DNA from: an uncultured Prevotellaceae bacterium
GTDB taxonomy: Bacteria > Bacteroidota > Bacteroidia > Bacteroidales > Bacteroidaceae
Direction: 5' to 3'
Assembly (NCBI GenBank): GCA_900317635.1
Contig: ONHN01000001.1
Coordinates: forward strand, 1 to 64,000
DNA: 64,000 nucleotides
Part shown: positions 31,735 to 41,021 of the stretch, one piece after another
Layout of the letters: the number at the start of each line of letters is the position of its first letter
How positions within the stretch are numbered: the first letter of the stretch is position 1
Notes under the pieces: generated by a model
Seen by the model: only the letters and a program-made list of their open reading frames with translations
The model's database searches: none
Told to the model about the DNA's origin: nothing
Translations under genes and position numbers: made by a program

Positions 31735-33051
31735 ATGTACGCGCGCGAAGAAACCCTCACCTCTCCACGTCCCCTGCAAGGCCGACGTGGACGCTACCTC
31801 ACGCTGGGCTGCAAGCTGAACTTTGCTGAGACGTCGGCCCTGCGCGACCGCTTGGAGCAACTGGGGGCCGTCAACGTGGGACGCGGCGAAGAGGCCGACT
31901 TCTGCATCGTTAACACGTGTAGCGTCACGGGCGAAGCCGACCACAAATGCCGGCAGGCCATCCACCGCCTCGTGCGCGAGAACCCGGGTGCCGTGGTGGC
32001 CGTCATGGGTTGCTACGCCCAACTGCGCCCTGCCGACGTGGCGGCCATTGCGGGCGTGTCGCTCGTTGTGGGGCAAGAGCGCAAAGGCGAATTGCCCACT
32101 ATGCTGTGCCGCCTGCTGGCGGGCGAAGCACAAGAGGCGGTCTGCGCTGGCCGTAGAGCCGACATCCGCACGTTCGTGCCCTCATGCTCTTGCGGCGATC
32201 GCACGCGCTACTTCCTGAAGGTGCAGGACGGCTGCAACTATGGTTGCACGTATTGCACCATTCCCGCTGCACGCGGACGCAGCCGCAACGGCTCCATTGC
32301 CTCGCTCGTGCAGCAGGCCGAAGAGGTGGCGCAGCGCGGCGGACGCGAAATCGTGTTGACAGGCGTCAACATCGGCGACTTCGGACGTACAACGGACGAA
32401 ACGCTGCTCGACCTCCTGCGCGCTCTCGACACCGTGGAAGGCATCAGCCGCTACCGCATTTCAAGCATCGAACCCAACTTGCTGACGGAAGAGATTATCG
32501 ACTTCTGCGCCGCTTCGCGCGCCTTCATGCCGCACTTCCACTTGCCGCTGCAAAGCGGGTCGGACGAGGTGCTGGAGCTGATGCACCGCCGCTATCGCAC
32601 CGACCTCTTCCGCCGGCGCGTAGAGCAGATACTCTCGAAGATGCCCGATGCCTTCATCGGCGTTGACGTCATCGTGGGGGCACGCGGCGAGACAGAAGAG
32701 CGTTTTGAGCAGTCGGCGCGTTTCATCGCGAGCCTGCCCATTGCCCAGCTCCACGTCTTTAGCTACAGCGAGCGGCCTGGCACGCGCGCGCTCAGCATCC
32801 CCCACGTGGTGACGCCACAAGAGAAGAACCGTCGCTGCCACCGCCTCATCGACCTTTCCGAAGAGAAGCGCCTAAACTTCTACAAACGCTACACGGGTTG
32901 CGAGCGCAACGTGCTGTGGGAGCACCGCGCAGGCTGGACCGACAACTACGTGCGCGTCTTAGCACCTACCGACAATCCGCCCCTTGAAGGCAGCATCAGC
33001 CGCGTGCGCCTTGCACGTCTCAACGAACAAGGTGACGCGTTTTGTACGTGA
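31735..33051 (+). CDS. mtaB: tRNA (t6A37) methylthiotransferase
   Basis: 438-aa radical SAM enzyme adding a methylthio group to t6A37 of ANN-decoding tRNAs. The N-terminal MTTase domain has the cluster-binding cysteines in YLTLGCKLNFAET (about 23-35), VNTCSVTGEAD and GCYAQLRP. The radical SAM motif is CNYGCTYCTIP (CxxxCxxC, about 167-177). A TRAM-like C-terminal domain ends the protein. The ATG at 31735 was chosen because homologues have about 15-20 residues before YTLGCKLN and the upstream frame starts with TTG. An AT-rich motif lies directly before the start. Confidence 0.92.
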   Translation: MYAREETLTSPRPLQGRRGRYLTLGCKLNFAETSALRDRLEQLGAVNVGRGEEADFCIVNTCSVTGEADHKCRQAIHRLVRENPGAVVAVMGCYAQLRPADVAAIAGVSLVVGQERKGELPTMLCRLLAGEAQEAVCAGRRADIRTFVPSCSCGDRTRYFLKVQDGCNYGCTYCTIPAARGRSRNGSIASLVQQAEEVAQRGGREIVLTGVNIGDFGRTTDETLLDLLRALDTVEGISRYRISSIEPNLLTEEIIDFCAASRAFMPHFHLPLQSGSDEVLELMHRRYRTDLFRRRVEQILSKMPDAFIGVDVIVGARGETEERFEQSARFIASLPIAQLHVFSYSERPGTRALSIPHVVTPQEKNRRCHRLIDLSEEKRLNFYKRYTGCERNVLWEHRAGWTDNYVRVLAPTDNPPLEGSISRVRLARLNEQGDAFCT

Positions 33052-33094
33052 AACGTTAAACAATAAACATTAAACAATAAACGTTAAACATTAA
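33049..33094. repeat. Tandem 'gttaaacaataaac' repeat
   Basis: Degenerate 7-base units (gttaaac, aataaac, attaaac) run without interruption from the last codon of mtaB. The same family occurs at 5549-5585, where it encodes the dacB start. Confidence 0.6.
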
Positions 33095-33201
33095 GACGCG
33101 CCTGCGTCCCACACGTCGCCCGCGTCGTTCAGTATGTTGGCCTATTACGGCACCCCCCTGCCGCAAACGTTAAACTTTCATCCCTTAAACCTGCCTCTCC
33201 T

Positions 33202-34251
33202 ATGCCTTCTCCCGCCCCTCGCGTAGCTGTCGTTATCCTCAACTGGAACGGGGCCGCCATGCTCCGACAGTTTCTTCCCCTCGTTGTCAGTGCTTGCGAT
33301 GACGATGGTAAAGTCTTCGTGGCCGACAACGGCTCTACGGACGATAGCCTGCAAATGCTGCAAAGCGAGTTTCCTGACGTGGCTACCATCGCCCTCGACC
33401 GCAACTATGGTTTTGCCGAAGGCTACAATCGTGCACTGAAAGGCTTAGAGGCTGAATTCTACCTGCTACTGAACTCCGACGTTGAACCTGCGCCGCACTT
33501 CCTGCGCCCCTTGCTGCAACTGATGGACACGCATCCCGCCTGTGCTGCATGCCAACCCAAACTGCTCTCATGGCGCCAGCGCGATAGCTTTGAGTATGCA
33601 GGAGCTGCCGGCGGGTTTATTGATCGTTATGGCTACCCTTTCTGCCGGGGCCGCGTGTTCGACACTGTTGAGCGCGACGGCGGACAGTACGATGCGTCGC
33701 CCTACCCTATTTTCTGGGCAACGGGTGCCGCATTGCTCGTTCGCCGCTCGGACTGGGAAGCCGTGGGCGGACTGGACGGCACCTTCTTTGCCCACCAAGA
33801 AGAGATAGACCTCTGCTGGCGACTGCGCGCCCGCTCGCGCGAAGTGTGGTGCGTATCGGAAAGCATTGCCTACCACGTGGGCGGTGCCACGCTGGGGCCT
33901 GGCAATCCGCGCAAGACCTACCTCAACTTTCGCAATAACCTGCGCATGCTCTACAAGAACTTGCCCAATAGCGAATTGCACCACGTCATGCGCTGGCGCT
34001 GCGCGCTGGACTACGTGGCCGCCCTGCAAATGTTGTTGACGGGGCAGCCGCGCCACGCCGCCGCCGTCCTGCGCGCACGTCGCGACTTCAACCGCGAGAA
34101 GCAACTGCTGAAACCGCAGCGCGAAGAAAACCTGCGCCTGACAACACTTTCGCCCATACCCGAACAGCTCCCTTCGAGCCTGCTTTGGCTCTACCACGCG
34201 CGCCGCAAACATACGTTCGCGCAGCTGCTACCGTTTTTCAAGAAAGGCTAA
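33202..34251 (+). CDS. GT2 family glycosyltransferase (WbbL-like)
   Basis: 349-aa cytosolic glycosyltransferase with a GT-A fold of family 2. VAVVILNWNGAAML (about 8-21) and VADNGSTDDSL (about 40-50) bind the nucleotide, LLLNSDVEP (about 89-97) holds the metal-binding Asp, and FFAHQEEIDLCWR (about 195-207) is the typical ED-type acceptor motif of rhamnosyltransferase-like WbbL proteins. The C-terminal part is helical and basic and may lie against the membrane. The sugar and acceptor are not predictable. It lies alone after mtaB. Confidence 0.85.
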   Translation: MPSPAPRVAVVILNWNGAAMLRQFLPLVVSACDDDGKVFVADNGSTDDSLQMLQSEFPDVATIALDRNYGFAEGYNRALKGLEAEFYLLLNSDVEPAPHFLRPLLQLMDTHPACAACQPKLLSWRQRDSFEYAGAAGGFIDRYGYPFCRGRVFDTVERDGGQYDASPYPIFWATGAALLVRRSDWEAVGGLDGTFFAHQEEIDLCWRLRARSREVWCVSESIAYHVGGATLGPGNPRKTYLNFRNNLRMLYKNLPNSELHHVMRWRCALDYVAALQMLLTGQPRHAAAVLRARRDFNREKQLLKPQREENLRLTTLSPIPEQLPSSLLWLYHARRKHTFAQLLPFFKKG

Positions 34252-34443
34252 CGCCCGTTTTTATGCTGCGGGAGAGGCTATGCCGTCAACGCAAAGGCCT
34301 CCAGCTGCAAGCCTTTCTGTTTTTACCCTCTGCGCCGCAAGCCGCTCTGCCGCGCCTGCCGCGCCTCATGCCTGCGCCCGCCAACTTCCTCTCCCGTCCC
34401 CCAAGTTTTCCGGTAAAGCCCCGAAGTTTTCTGCCGAGCCTTT

Positions 34444-34540
34444 GAAGTTATAAATCTCGGCGGCAAATGTACATTTCTCGGCGGGAATATATACATTTCT
34501 CGGCGGCAAATATACATTTCCCGCCGAGATTTATAACTTC
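34444..34540. repeat. Hairpin-framed 21-22 bp tandem repeat
   Basis: A perfect 20-bp inverted repeat (34444-34463 with 34521-34540) encloses three tandem units of the form 'tctcggcggcaaatataca', each of which contains its own small palindrome (aaatgtacattt). No gene is present in 34252-34682; the rest of the spacer is a C-rich stretch and one terminator. Confidence 0.7.
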
Positions 34541-34561
34541 GGTGCTTTGCCCCAAAACTTA

Positions 34562-34591
34562 ACAAGCCGCGAAGCGAACTTCGCGGCTTGT
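34562..34591. terminator. Bidirectional terminator between GT2 gene and prfC
   Basis: A 13-bp perfect stem (acaagccgcgaag and complement) with a 4-base loop, flanked by A-rich and T-rich sequence, between the convergent GT2 gene and prfC. Confidence 0.65.
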
Positions 34592-34682
34592 CATAAAAGT
34601 TTGAAAAGTAGATAGTTATAAGCCTAAGGCGCGCGCAGAATTGCCGGAGGCGTAGCGCGTTAATGCTGGCGGCTCAGCGCGC

Positions 34683-36254
34683 TTAAAACTCAGAGGTGAA
34701 GTGAAAACGTATGTGCTCAAAGTCTTGCTGCGCCATTTGCAGGACGTAGCCGGAGTCGGCTAAGAAGACGTCGCGCCCCTCGGTGTCGCGCGCCATATAC
34801 TGATATTTGCGGCGCTTGAAGTTTTCGAGTTCTGCCTCGTTGTCGCTTTCAATCCAGCACGCCTTATAGAGCGAAACGGGCTCCCAGCGGCAGCGCGCAC
34901 CATACTCGTGCTCAAGGCGATACTGTATGACCTCGAACTGCAACTGTCCCACGGTGCCGATGATTTTCCGTCCGTTGAACTGATTGGTGAACATCTGCGC
35001 CACGCCTTCGTCCATGAGCTGTGCAATGCCTTTTTCAAGCTGCTTGGCTTTCATGGGGTCGGCATTTTCTATGTACTTAAACATTTCGGGCGAGAAGGAG
35101 GGCAGGCCCCGGAAGTGGAGCTTTTCGCCCTCGGTGAGCGTGTCGCCAATCTTAAAAACGCCGCCGCTGTCAGGCAGGCCGACGATGTCGCCAGGCCAGG
35201 CCTCGTCGATGGTCTCCTTGCGTTGCGCCATAAACTGCGTGGGCGAAGAGAAACGGACGGTCTTGCCGTGGCGCACGTGCAGGTAGGGCGCGTTGCGGCG
35301 GAACTGTCCCGAACATACCTTGCAAAAGGCGATGCAGGAGCGGTGGTTGGGGTCGATGTTGGCCGTGATTTTAAAGATGAAGCCTGTGAACTTAGGCTCG
35401 TCGGGCATCACGTCGCGCTCTTCGGCCTTGACGGGGCGCGGATAGGGCGCAATCTTAACGAAGCAATCGAGCAGCTCCTTCACACCAAAGTTGTTGAGGG
35501 CGGAACCGAAGAAGACGGGAGCAACGCGGGCATCGAGGTAGTCGGAAACGCTGAAATCGTCGTAAACACCACTGACGAGGTCGAGGTCGTCGCGCAGTTT
35601 CTGTGCATCGTCTTCGCCCACGTTGGCCTCGAGTTCGCTGCTGTTGAGGTCGACGCGCACTTTCTCCGTCACGCGTTGCTTGTCGGGCTGATAGAGGTCG
35701 AGGCTGTCTTCGTAGATGTTGTACACGCCCTTGAAACGTTGCCCCTGGTTGATAGGCCACGACAGTGGGCGCACCTTGATTTGTAGCTCTTGCTCCAGCT
35801 CGTCGAGCAGATCGAAAGGGTCGCGCCCCTCGCGGTCCATTTTGTTGATGAAGACGATGACGGGCGTGCGGCGCATGCGACAGACGGTCATTAGCTTGCG
35901 CGTTTGCGCCTCCACGCCTTTGGCACCGTCAACCACGATGATGGCCGAATCGACGGCGGTCAGCGTGCGGAAGGTGTCTTCGGCAAAGTCCTGGTGGCCG
36001 GGCGTGTCGAGGATGTTGACTTTATAGCCCTCGTAGTCGAACTCCATGACGCTCGTAGTCACACTGATGCCACGCTGCTTCTCGATGTCCATCCAGTCGG
36101 ACGTGGCCGTCTTGCGTATCTTGTTGCTTTTCACGGCACCTGCCACCTGTATCTGGCCGCCGAAGAGCAGGAGCTTCTCGGTCAGCGTGGTTTTACCCGC
36201 ATCGGGGTGAGAGATGATGGCGAAGGTGCGCCGGCGTTGTATTTCTTTGTTCAT
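34683..36254 (-). CDS. prfC: Peptide chain release factor 3
   Basis: 523-aa GTPase that recycles class I release factors on the ribosome. G1 is [11 protein letters not shown] (about 16-26), with the [12 protein letters not shown] switch I region, G3 DTPGHQDF (about 83-90) and G4 [10 protein letters not shown] (about 137-146). The long RF3-specific C-terminal domain (ending [20 protein letters not shown]) excludes EF-G. It is the last gene of a minus-strand run with two membrane-protein genes; the spacer upstream is 53 bases. Confidence 0.96.
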   Translation of the reverse strand: MNKEIQRRRTFAIISHPDAGKTTLTEKLLLFGGQIQVAGAVKSNKIRKTATSDWMDIEKQRGISVTTSVMEFDYEGYKVNILDTPGHQDFAEDTFRTLTAVDSAIIVVDGAKGVEAQTRKLMTVCRMRRTPVIVFINKMDREGRDPFDLLDELEQELQIKVRPLSWPINQGQRFKGVYNIYEDSLDLYQPDKQRVTEKVRVDLNSSELEANVGEDDAQKLRDDLDLVSGVYDDFSVSDYLDARVAPVFFGSALNNFGVKELLDCFVKIAPYPRPVKAEERDVMPDEPKFTGFIFKITANIDPNHRSCIAFCKVCSGQFRRNAPYLHVRHGKTVRFSSPTQFMAQRKETIDEAWPGDIVGLPDSGGVFKIGDTLTEGEKLHFRGLPSFSPEMFKYIENADPMKAKQLEKGIAQLMDEGVAQMFTNQFNGRKIIGTVGQLQFEVIQYRLEHEYGARCRWEPVSLYKACWIESDNEAELENFKRRKYQYMARDTEGRDVFLADSGYVLQMAQQDFEHIRFHFTSEF

Positions 36255-36307
36255 TCAGATATGGTTGGTTTCGGAAAAGTATATACTAAGGAAAGACGAG
36301 GAATCCC

Positions 36308-37630
36308 CTATTCGTCGCGAGGACTGCTGGCACTGACGATGTCCTTTGCCGCCTGCACCACGCCAAGAGCGGCGCGCTTCAATCCGCGCCCCAAGGCCTT
36401 CAGTCCGCGCCACAGCGCACGACCCAACCAACGCAGTCCGCGACCAGCGGCCAACACGCCAAGATAGCTATAGCGCACGAAGAGCTTCGCACCTTTCACA
36501 CATAGCGTGCCAAGCTTCACAGCCAGCCGCGCAAGGTTTTCGAGCGTGAGTTGCTGGCGCAGACGGGCCGTCAGCGTGTAGTGGCGTTCCAGCCAGCCGC
36601 ATCCAGCTATTAGGCCCATAGGCAGGGCAAACCCGCACAAGGCATACAGCACGGAAAAACCTGCGGGAGCACCCGGAACAACGAGGGCGCGCAAGGCCTC
36701 GGCGATGGGCATGCCCACGGCGGAGGCTGCTAAGGCCGAAACGGGCTTGAAGGCTAAAGGAGCAAGTGCCAAGAGTGCTACGCCGTGGCGAAGCGTAAAG
36801 GTGGGAAGGCGCAAGGGCAAAAGGGCGGCAGGCTCTAAACGTAACGCACAACTATACACAAGCACAAAGCCAACGGCGCCACCAATGAGCTGCACAGGAC
36901 CCGAAAGCAGCCCAGCCGTATAGCTAAACCTAATGGGCACAAAGGCACTGAGCACGATGAGTGCGACACTACCTACCAACAGAGGCCACGTCCAGCGCGA
37001 GAGCAACCGATCGTATTGACGCACAACAACGCCCAGCGACATCAAGGCGGCCGTCAGCACCTCCAACGCGCCGCCTTGGGGCAAACTGACTATTCCTATG
37101 TGCAAACTGTTCATCAACACGTAGGTGGTGGCCAAAAGCCCAAACATGGTCCACGCCGTCTTCAGGCGGGAAGCGGAAGGATACAAATGGCGCACCACAC
37201 GCGAAGCAAGCAGCATCAACAGTCCGCCTACGAAGAGATAGCGAACTACGTGGAGCATAGCACCTAAGGGATGGTCGAAACTGAAGAGGGCGAAGACAAC
37301 ACCCAGCGCATGTTCCAACGTTCCGCGAAATCCATAAGGCGGTTCGCCGCTCAGACAGAGCCACACGCTCAGGCTATGAAGCAAAACGCCGGCAAGCCCC
37401 CACCCTATTGCGGGCAGATAGAGGTGCTGAAGCCCGATGCCTGTCAGTTGGCGCGCACCGCCGTAAAACAGCGGTGCAAAGGCGAAGCCCGCACATACGC
37501 CCAACATGGGAACGCCCAACAGCGTGGCGGGAGAATGCAACCACTGGGGCGAACCACTCTCGCTGAGCAGCATAAAAAACAAGCCTATCATCGCGCAAAA
37601 GCGCAAAGCGTTAGCATTGGAAGACGGCAT
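36308..37630 (-). CDS. Polytopic membrane protein, possibly acyltransferase-like
   Basis: 440-aa integral membrane protein with about ten hydrophobic helices (first near residues 10-25, last near 310-340). A basic, amphipathic C-terminal tail follows (about 350-440, rich in GLKRLGRALWRGLKALGRGLK-type repeats). The helix layout recalls acyltransferase-3 family proteins, but I do not see the usual N-terminal His motif, so the assignment is weak. The tail looks like an amphipathic membrane-surface helix. It lies between prfC and a TMEM43-family gene on the same strand. Function unknown. Confidence 0.55.
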   Translation of the reverse strand: MPSSNANALRFCAMIGLFFMLLSESGSPQWLHSPATLLGVPMLGVCAGFAFAPLFYGGARQLTGIGLQHLYLPAIGWGLAGVLLHSLSVWLCLSGEPPYGFRGTLEHALGVVFALFSFDHPLGAMLHVVRYLFVGGLLMLLASRVVRHLYPSASRLKTAWTMFGLLATTYVLMNSLHIGIVSLPQGGALEVLTAALMSLGVVVRQYDRLLSRWTWPLLVGSVALIVLSAFVPIRFSYTAGLLSGPVQLIGGAVGFVLVYSCALRLEPAALLPLRLPTFTLRHGVALLALAPLAFKPVSALAASAVGMPIAEALRALVVPGAPAGFSVLYALCGFALPMGLIAGCGWLERHYTLTARLRQQLTLENLARLAVKLGTLCVKGAKLFVRYSYLGVLAAGRGLRWLGRALWRGLKALGRGLKRAALGVVQAAKDIVSASSPRDE

Positions 37631-37695
37631 AGTGATAATATAGAATTGACGTGTTGATATTCTTCGGAGATATCCATCGCCTCTCTTTCAGCCCA

Positions 37696-39105
37696 CTAAT
37701 CCTGCGGAATGGGGGGCGGTGTCTGGTAGGGCGGCTGAGGCGCCGGGGCTGCATCGCCCTGAGGTATAGGCGGCGGGGCATTAAACGTAGGAGGCGCAAC
37801 GGGTTGCTGCGGTTGATACGCAGGACTCGCAAACTGTTGCGGAGCGGCAGGGGCGGCAGGCACCGGAGGCGGCACCTGGCCGCCTTCGTCAGCAGGCAAT
37901 TCGCCTTCGGGCGTGCCCTTGGTCTTCTTCACACCTACGGTGCTGGCCAGGATGATAACCAAAACTACCACCGCAAACATGCCCAGTCCGAGCAGCGGAC
38001 GATAGAACACCCAGGCCGTACCGATAATAATCAGCGACCAGCACGTACCCAGCACAGAGGCCACGATACCTACACCCACTTCGGCAGCCTTGCCGACGAA
38101 AGGTATGATGCTCAGCACCGTATATACAACGCCAAACATCAGGTTGATACTAAAAATAGACAACAGCAAACCAATGAAGCGCAAAACCCACGTCATGATA
38201 GCGTTGTCGTGGTGCTCGTTTTTATACATCTGCTCCGAGCTAATCTTCCCCGGCTCGATGCGGTTGAAGGAATACTCGTTCTTGGCTACATACTCCTTGA
38301 ACGAGGTGTCCTTAACAACGGCAAGCAGCGAAAAGTCGCCGGGAGAAACTTGGCGGAACGTGATGCGCACGTCGCCAATGGACGGACTACTGGGGTCGGA
38401 ACCGCCCACATAAACCATATTGCCCTGATACGTAACAAGGCGCTCACTGCTACCGCGATAACGGCTAAAGGCTTGCGTGGCTCTATCAACCAATAACCGA
38501 TACTGTTCCTCCGAAGGTTGCGGCGCAGCTGGACTGTAGTTCTTCAGCTGCTTCTTCAACTCCTCCGACAGCTGATAAGCCCCAAAGTCAATCGTGGGAG
38601 CCGTGCACTCATAGTTACCCTCCGTAAAAGGAGCTATGTTGCGGTGACCTGCTGGCTCGTTGAAATTGTCGGAATTGATAGGCCGAGAAACCCATTTGCG
38701 ATCATACTCGTAGTAAACGTGTGTAGTTGTGCCGCCATCGCTGTCCTTTTCTTCCCTCTCGTGGCGTGTTTCTTCCCACTGATAGTACTGCACATCACGC
38801 CGCAACTTCAGCACCTGAGCCGAAAAGCCGTAGGTGTGGTCCGCCAGCGTGTCCTGTGTCGAGGTGTAGGCAATAGCGTGCACCATCTTGCCGTTCAGTT
38901 TAGCGTCCATTTGCTTCGGGTTAACCATTTCAACGGTGACGCCTTCTGCCTCTTTCAGCATAGCCGTCGTCTTCACCGCACGCCCCTCGTTCCACCAAAG
39001 CAAACCAGTGGCCGAGAAAAACAAGACGACACCCAGCATGATGTTCTTAACCGAACTTGTCACGCGGCTGCCATACGATGTGCGATAGGTCGTTGTTACT
39101 GCCAT
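37696..39105 (-). CDS. TMEM43 family protein
   Basis: 469-aa membrane protein of the TMEM43/LUMA family. The first helix with the family hallmark is IMLGVVLFFSATGLLWWNEGRAVKT (about 22-46). A large extracytoplasmic domain (about 50-300) contains the GDVRITFRQVSPGDFSLLA segment. A C-terminal cluster of three to four helices (about 305-405) follows, and then a Pro/Gln/Ala-rich cytosolic tail (about 420-469) with PPPIPQ motifs, which is unusual for the family. The bacterial role is unknown. A -7 box TATCTTTG on the minus strand (39165-39172) lies 60 bases upstream. Confidence 0.82.
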   Translation of the reverse strand: MAVTTTYRTSYGSRVTSSVKNIMLGVVLFFSATGLLWWNEGRAVKTTAMLKEAEGVTVEMVNPKQMDAKLNGKMVHAIAYTSTQDTLADHTYGFSAQVLKLRRDVQYYQWEETRHEREEKDSDGGTTTHVYYEYDRKWVSRPINSDNFNEPAGHRNIAPFTEGNYECTAPTIDFGAYQLSEELKKQLKNYSPAAPQPSEEQYRLLVDRATQAFSRYRGSSERLVTYQGNMVYVGGSDPSSPSIGDVRITFRQVSPGDFSLLAVVKDTSFKEYVAKNEYSFNRIEPGKISSEQMYKNEHHDNAIMTWVLRFIGLLLSIFSINLMFGVVYTVLSIIPFVGKAAEVGVGIVASVLGTCWSLIIIGTAWVFYRPLLGLGMFAVVVLVIILASTVGVKKTKGTPEGELPADEGGQVPPPVPAAPAAPQQFASPAYQPQQPVAPPTFNAPPPIPQGDAAPAPQPPYQTPPPIPQD

Positions 39106-39164
39106 AATTTAATCCGTTTATAGTTTATAATAAGGGCTCAAATGCTTTGTACGTATATTTTCTG

Positions 39165-39172
39165 CAAAGATA
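39165..39172 (-). promoter_or_regulatory. -7 box for the TMEM43 gene
   Basis: TATCTTTG on the minus strand, with a TTTG at 39191-39194 (18-base spacing), gives a plausible Bacteroidetes promoter for the TMEM43-prfC run. Confidence 0.55.
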
Positions 39173-39309
39173 ATACAAAAAGAGAGCAAAACCAAACAAT
39201 TCGCCGAATGATTTACGCCGCACCTATAATATATAGACCAACTCCACGCCCCTTTCTCTTCCTAAAAACAAAGCAAAAGAAAACTTTTCAACAAAAAACA
39301 TCAAAAAAG

Positions 39310-39341
39310 TTTGTTTGTATGAAAAGAACATCGTACTTTTG
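39310..39341 (+). promoter_or_regulatory. Promoter of the tRNA-Ser/tRNA-Glu operon
   Basis: TTTG (39310-39313), 20-base spacer, TACTTTTG (39334-39341), 35 bases before tRNA-Ser: a full Bacteroidetes -33/-7 promoter. Confidence 0.75.
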
Positions 39342-39376
39342 CACCGCATTTCCGCAAAAAACGGATGATGCGGTTT

Positions 39377-39464
39377 GGAAGTGTGGGTGAGTGGCTGAAA
39401 CCACCAGTTTGCTAAACTGACGTGCGGGATTACCGTACCGGGGGTTCGAATCCCCCCGCTTCCG
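39377..39464 (+). tRNA. tRNA-Ser (anticodon GCT)
   Basis: 88 bases forming a class II tRNA. The acceptor ggaagtg/cgcttcc pairs fully (one G-U), and the T arm is gggggttcgaatccccc. The anticodon loop 'ttgctaa' has GCT at 39411-39413, and a long variable arm confirms serine. CCA is not encoded. Reads AGC/AGU codons. Confidence 0.95.
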
Positions 39465-39476
39465 CAAAACATCTTT

Positions 39477-39548
39477 GGCGCTTTCGTCTAGCGGCTAGGA
39501 CACATGCCTCTCACGCATGGAACACGGGTTCGATTCCCGTAGGCGCTA
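39477..39548 (+). tRNA. tRNA-Glu (anticodon CTC)
   Basis: 72 bases. The anticodon stem catgc/gcatg holds loop 'ctctcac' with anticodon CTC; the T arm is acgggttcgattcccgt. The acceptor ggcgctt/aggcgct pairs throughout if the first pair is G-U, which is slightly unusual. No encoded CCA. It lies 12 bases after tRNA-Ser and is followed directly by a terminator, then by a decayed integrated element. Confidence 0.9.
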
Positions 39549-39557
39549 CAAAATGGT

Positions 39558-39595
39558 AAATACGGATACTTTTAAGTTTCCGTATTATTTTTTCC
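39558..39595 (+). terminator. Terminator of the tRNA operon
   Basis: Arms 'aaatacgga' and 'tccgtatt' (39558-39566 and 39579-39586) followed by 'attttttccc': an intrinsic terminator 10 bases after tRNA-Glu. Confidence 0.8.
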
Positions 39596-39801
39596 CTAAA
39601 CAAAGGGGGTTGGCTCCATAAATCACAGATTTTCAGACTACTTTTACTGTGGCCACGCAGTTATAAACCACGTGAAAATGCCGACACAAAAAGACAGAAA
39701 CCGGCAAAAGTTTTCAAAACAGGTTACCAAAAAATGGCTGGTAACCTGAAAACGGGTTACCAGTTTTTGATGTTGGTATGTAGCGCACAATAAAAAAATT
39801 T

Positions 39802-40038
39802 ATGAAGCAAAAAACTTATTGCTCATTTCGATTTGATAGAAAGAAACAAGTCGAAGCACGTGGTTACGGAAATGTGGAAGTCCAGATAAGACTTTCACCG
39901 AGTGTGCGTACCTACATTAAGAAAAAGGAGTGTACGCCTAAAGAATGGAGAACTTTTTCTAAGAGCAAAGAATTAAAGTTGATTATGGCTAAGTATGAAA
40001 GCCTTGCTCTTAGTATAATAACAAGCGGAGTAAAATAG
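39802..40038 (+). pseudogene. Tyrosine integrase, N-terminal fragment
   Basis: 78 residues resembling the N-terminal arm-type DNA-binding domain of Bacteroidetes tyrosine recombinases (FRFDRKKQ start, IRLSPSVRTYI, then ECTPKEWRTFSKSKELKLIMAKYESLALSI). The core-binding and catalytic domains (R-H-R-Y) are missing; the frame ends at 40038. It sits 254 bases after tRNA-Glu. Upstream (39721-39767) are three 'ggttacc/ggtaacc' motifs in alternating orientation. It is best read as the relic of an integrase from an element that once used the tRNA region. Matching is from pattern memory, so family confidence is moderate. Confidence 0.55.
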
Positions 40039-40199
40039 CGAGCGAAGCGAGCATCACGAACCTTGCGCGCTTAGTCAGCCCGATGCGCTTAGTGCATCGT
40101 AGGCTGGAAAGCACTAAAAGCAAGGTGAGTAATAATCCACTCCCCCGATAACTCCGACCACTCCGATAAATCCGACACCTCCGAAAACACCCTCGCCCC

Positions 40200-40622
40200 A
40201 TGACCCTCCCCATCCTCCGCTACATCCACAAGATAGAATACTGTGCCGCCTACCACCTCCGCCGCGCCATTATCCTGCCAGCCCAGAGCCAAGCCCTTGT
40301 TCACGAACCCATGCCCTGGCAGGAAATCCCCATCGTCGGCCTCGCCGAAGTCGAAACCAACGAAGAAGAGGAAAACGGCACACGCCTATCCACCACCGAA
40401 CTCACCGCCACCCTCTGCCGCCACTTCCAACTCCCCACCACCCCCACCACCTTCCGCCTAACCGACACACGCGGCACCACCTACCTCCTCGGCACTTCCG
40501 AACACCCATATCCCCTTATCACTCAAACCCAAACCTACGCCCCAACACCCTCCTCCCCAACCGCCCACACCCTCACAATTGAACACACCTCAGAAAATTC
40601 TTTGGTGGTAATCCGCGCGTAA
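40200..40622 (+). CDS. Hypothetical protein, possibly prophage-derived
   Basis: 140 residues without signal peptide, rich in Thr and Pro, encoded with strikingly C-rich codons (long runs of cca/acc/ctc) unlike the AT-rich neighbours. Visible segments are RYIHKIEYCAAYHLRRAI, MPWQEIPIVGLAEVE, TELTATLCRHFQLP and YLLGTSEHPYPLI. The pattern recalls small structural proteins of Bacteroidales prophages, but I cannot name a family. It stands alone on the plus strand between an integrase fragment and a methyltransferase fragment. Upstream is a 'ccgataactcc' repeat array (40141-40185). Confidence 0.5.
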   Translation: MTLPILRYIHKIEYCAAYHLRRAIILPAQSQALVHEPMPWQEIPIVGLAEVETNEEEENGTRLSTTELTATLCRHFQLPTTPTTFRLTDTRGTTYLLGTSEHPYPLITQTQTYAPTPSSPTAHTLTIEHTSENSLVVIRA

Positions 40623-40748
40623 GCCCACTCAGTTTACAGAAAAATTATTATTTTTGCGCCAAGACAAACGGACGACACGCTGTGCTGAGCATGCCGCGCC
40701 GAAACAATAACGCGCGTTTCATGCCTGCACTCTCGGACAGCACTCCGA

Positions 40749-41021
40749 TTGGGCAGGCGATTTTTATATTTGATGCTTCCATCCACAACGTTAAACGCAT
40801 TAGGAACATTAAACAAGCTAAAGCGTCATAAGACAATTCGTGTCTTTGAAGGCTTTGCTGGTTATGGTGGTGCTTCTTTTGCATTAAAACGCTCTGGCTT
40901 AAAATACAAAGTCGTAGCATCTTCAGAATATAACAAATTTGCAAGTAATCTTTTAGTACACATAAAAGCAAATGTTATCTTGGGTGCTCCAATTTTGACA
41001 GCATATCATTCTATTAAATAA
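40749..41021 (+). pseudogene. C5-cytosine DNA methyltransferase, N-terminal fragment
   Basis: About 90 residues, of which TIRVFEGFAGYGGASFAL is motif I (SAM-binding FxGxGG) of C5-cytosine DNA methylases. It is followed by the expected VVASSEYNKFASN region (motif II, acidic residue). The catalytic PC motif IV and everything after it are absent; the frame ends in unrelated residues at 41021. An ATG at 40773 is the more natural start. A -7 box TATTTTTG (40649-40656) lies upstream. It is a remnant of a restriction-modification or phage methylase. Confidence 0.6.

Noticed and set aside
34444-34540. CRISPR array
   Set aside because: The repeats are directly adjacent without unique spacers, only three units long, and no cas genes occur in the window. 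The same holds for 52716-52866.
34323-34565. 80-residue open frame with repeated REMYI-like segments
   Set aside because: It is only a translation of the 21-22 bp intergenic repeat and its hairpin; no start context or conserved domain.
36308-37630. Firm call as acyltransferase 3
   Set aside because: Helix number fits, but the typical N-terminal His/Arg motifs are not visible, so only a weak suggestion was kept.
39525-39548. Attachment-site duplication of the tRNA-Glu 3' end
   Set aside because: I found no second copy of the tRNA 3' end near 52.6-53.3 kb, so no att pair is claimed.
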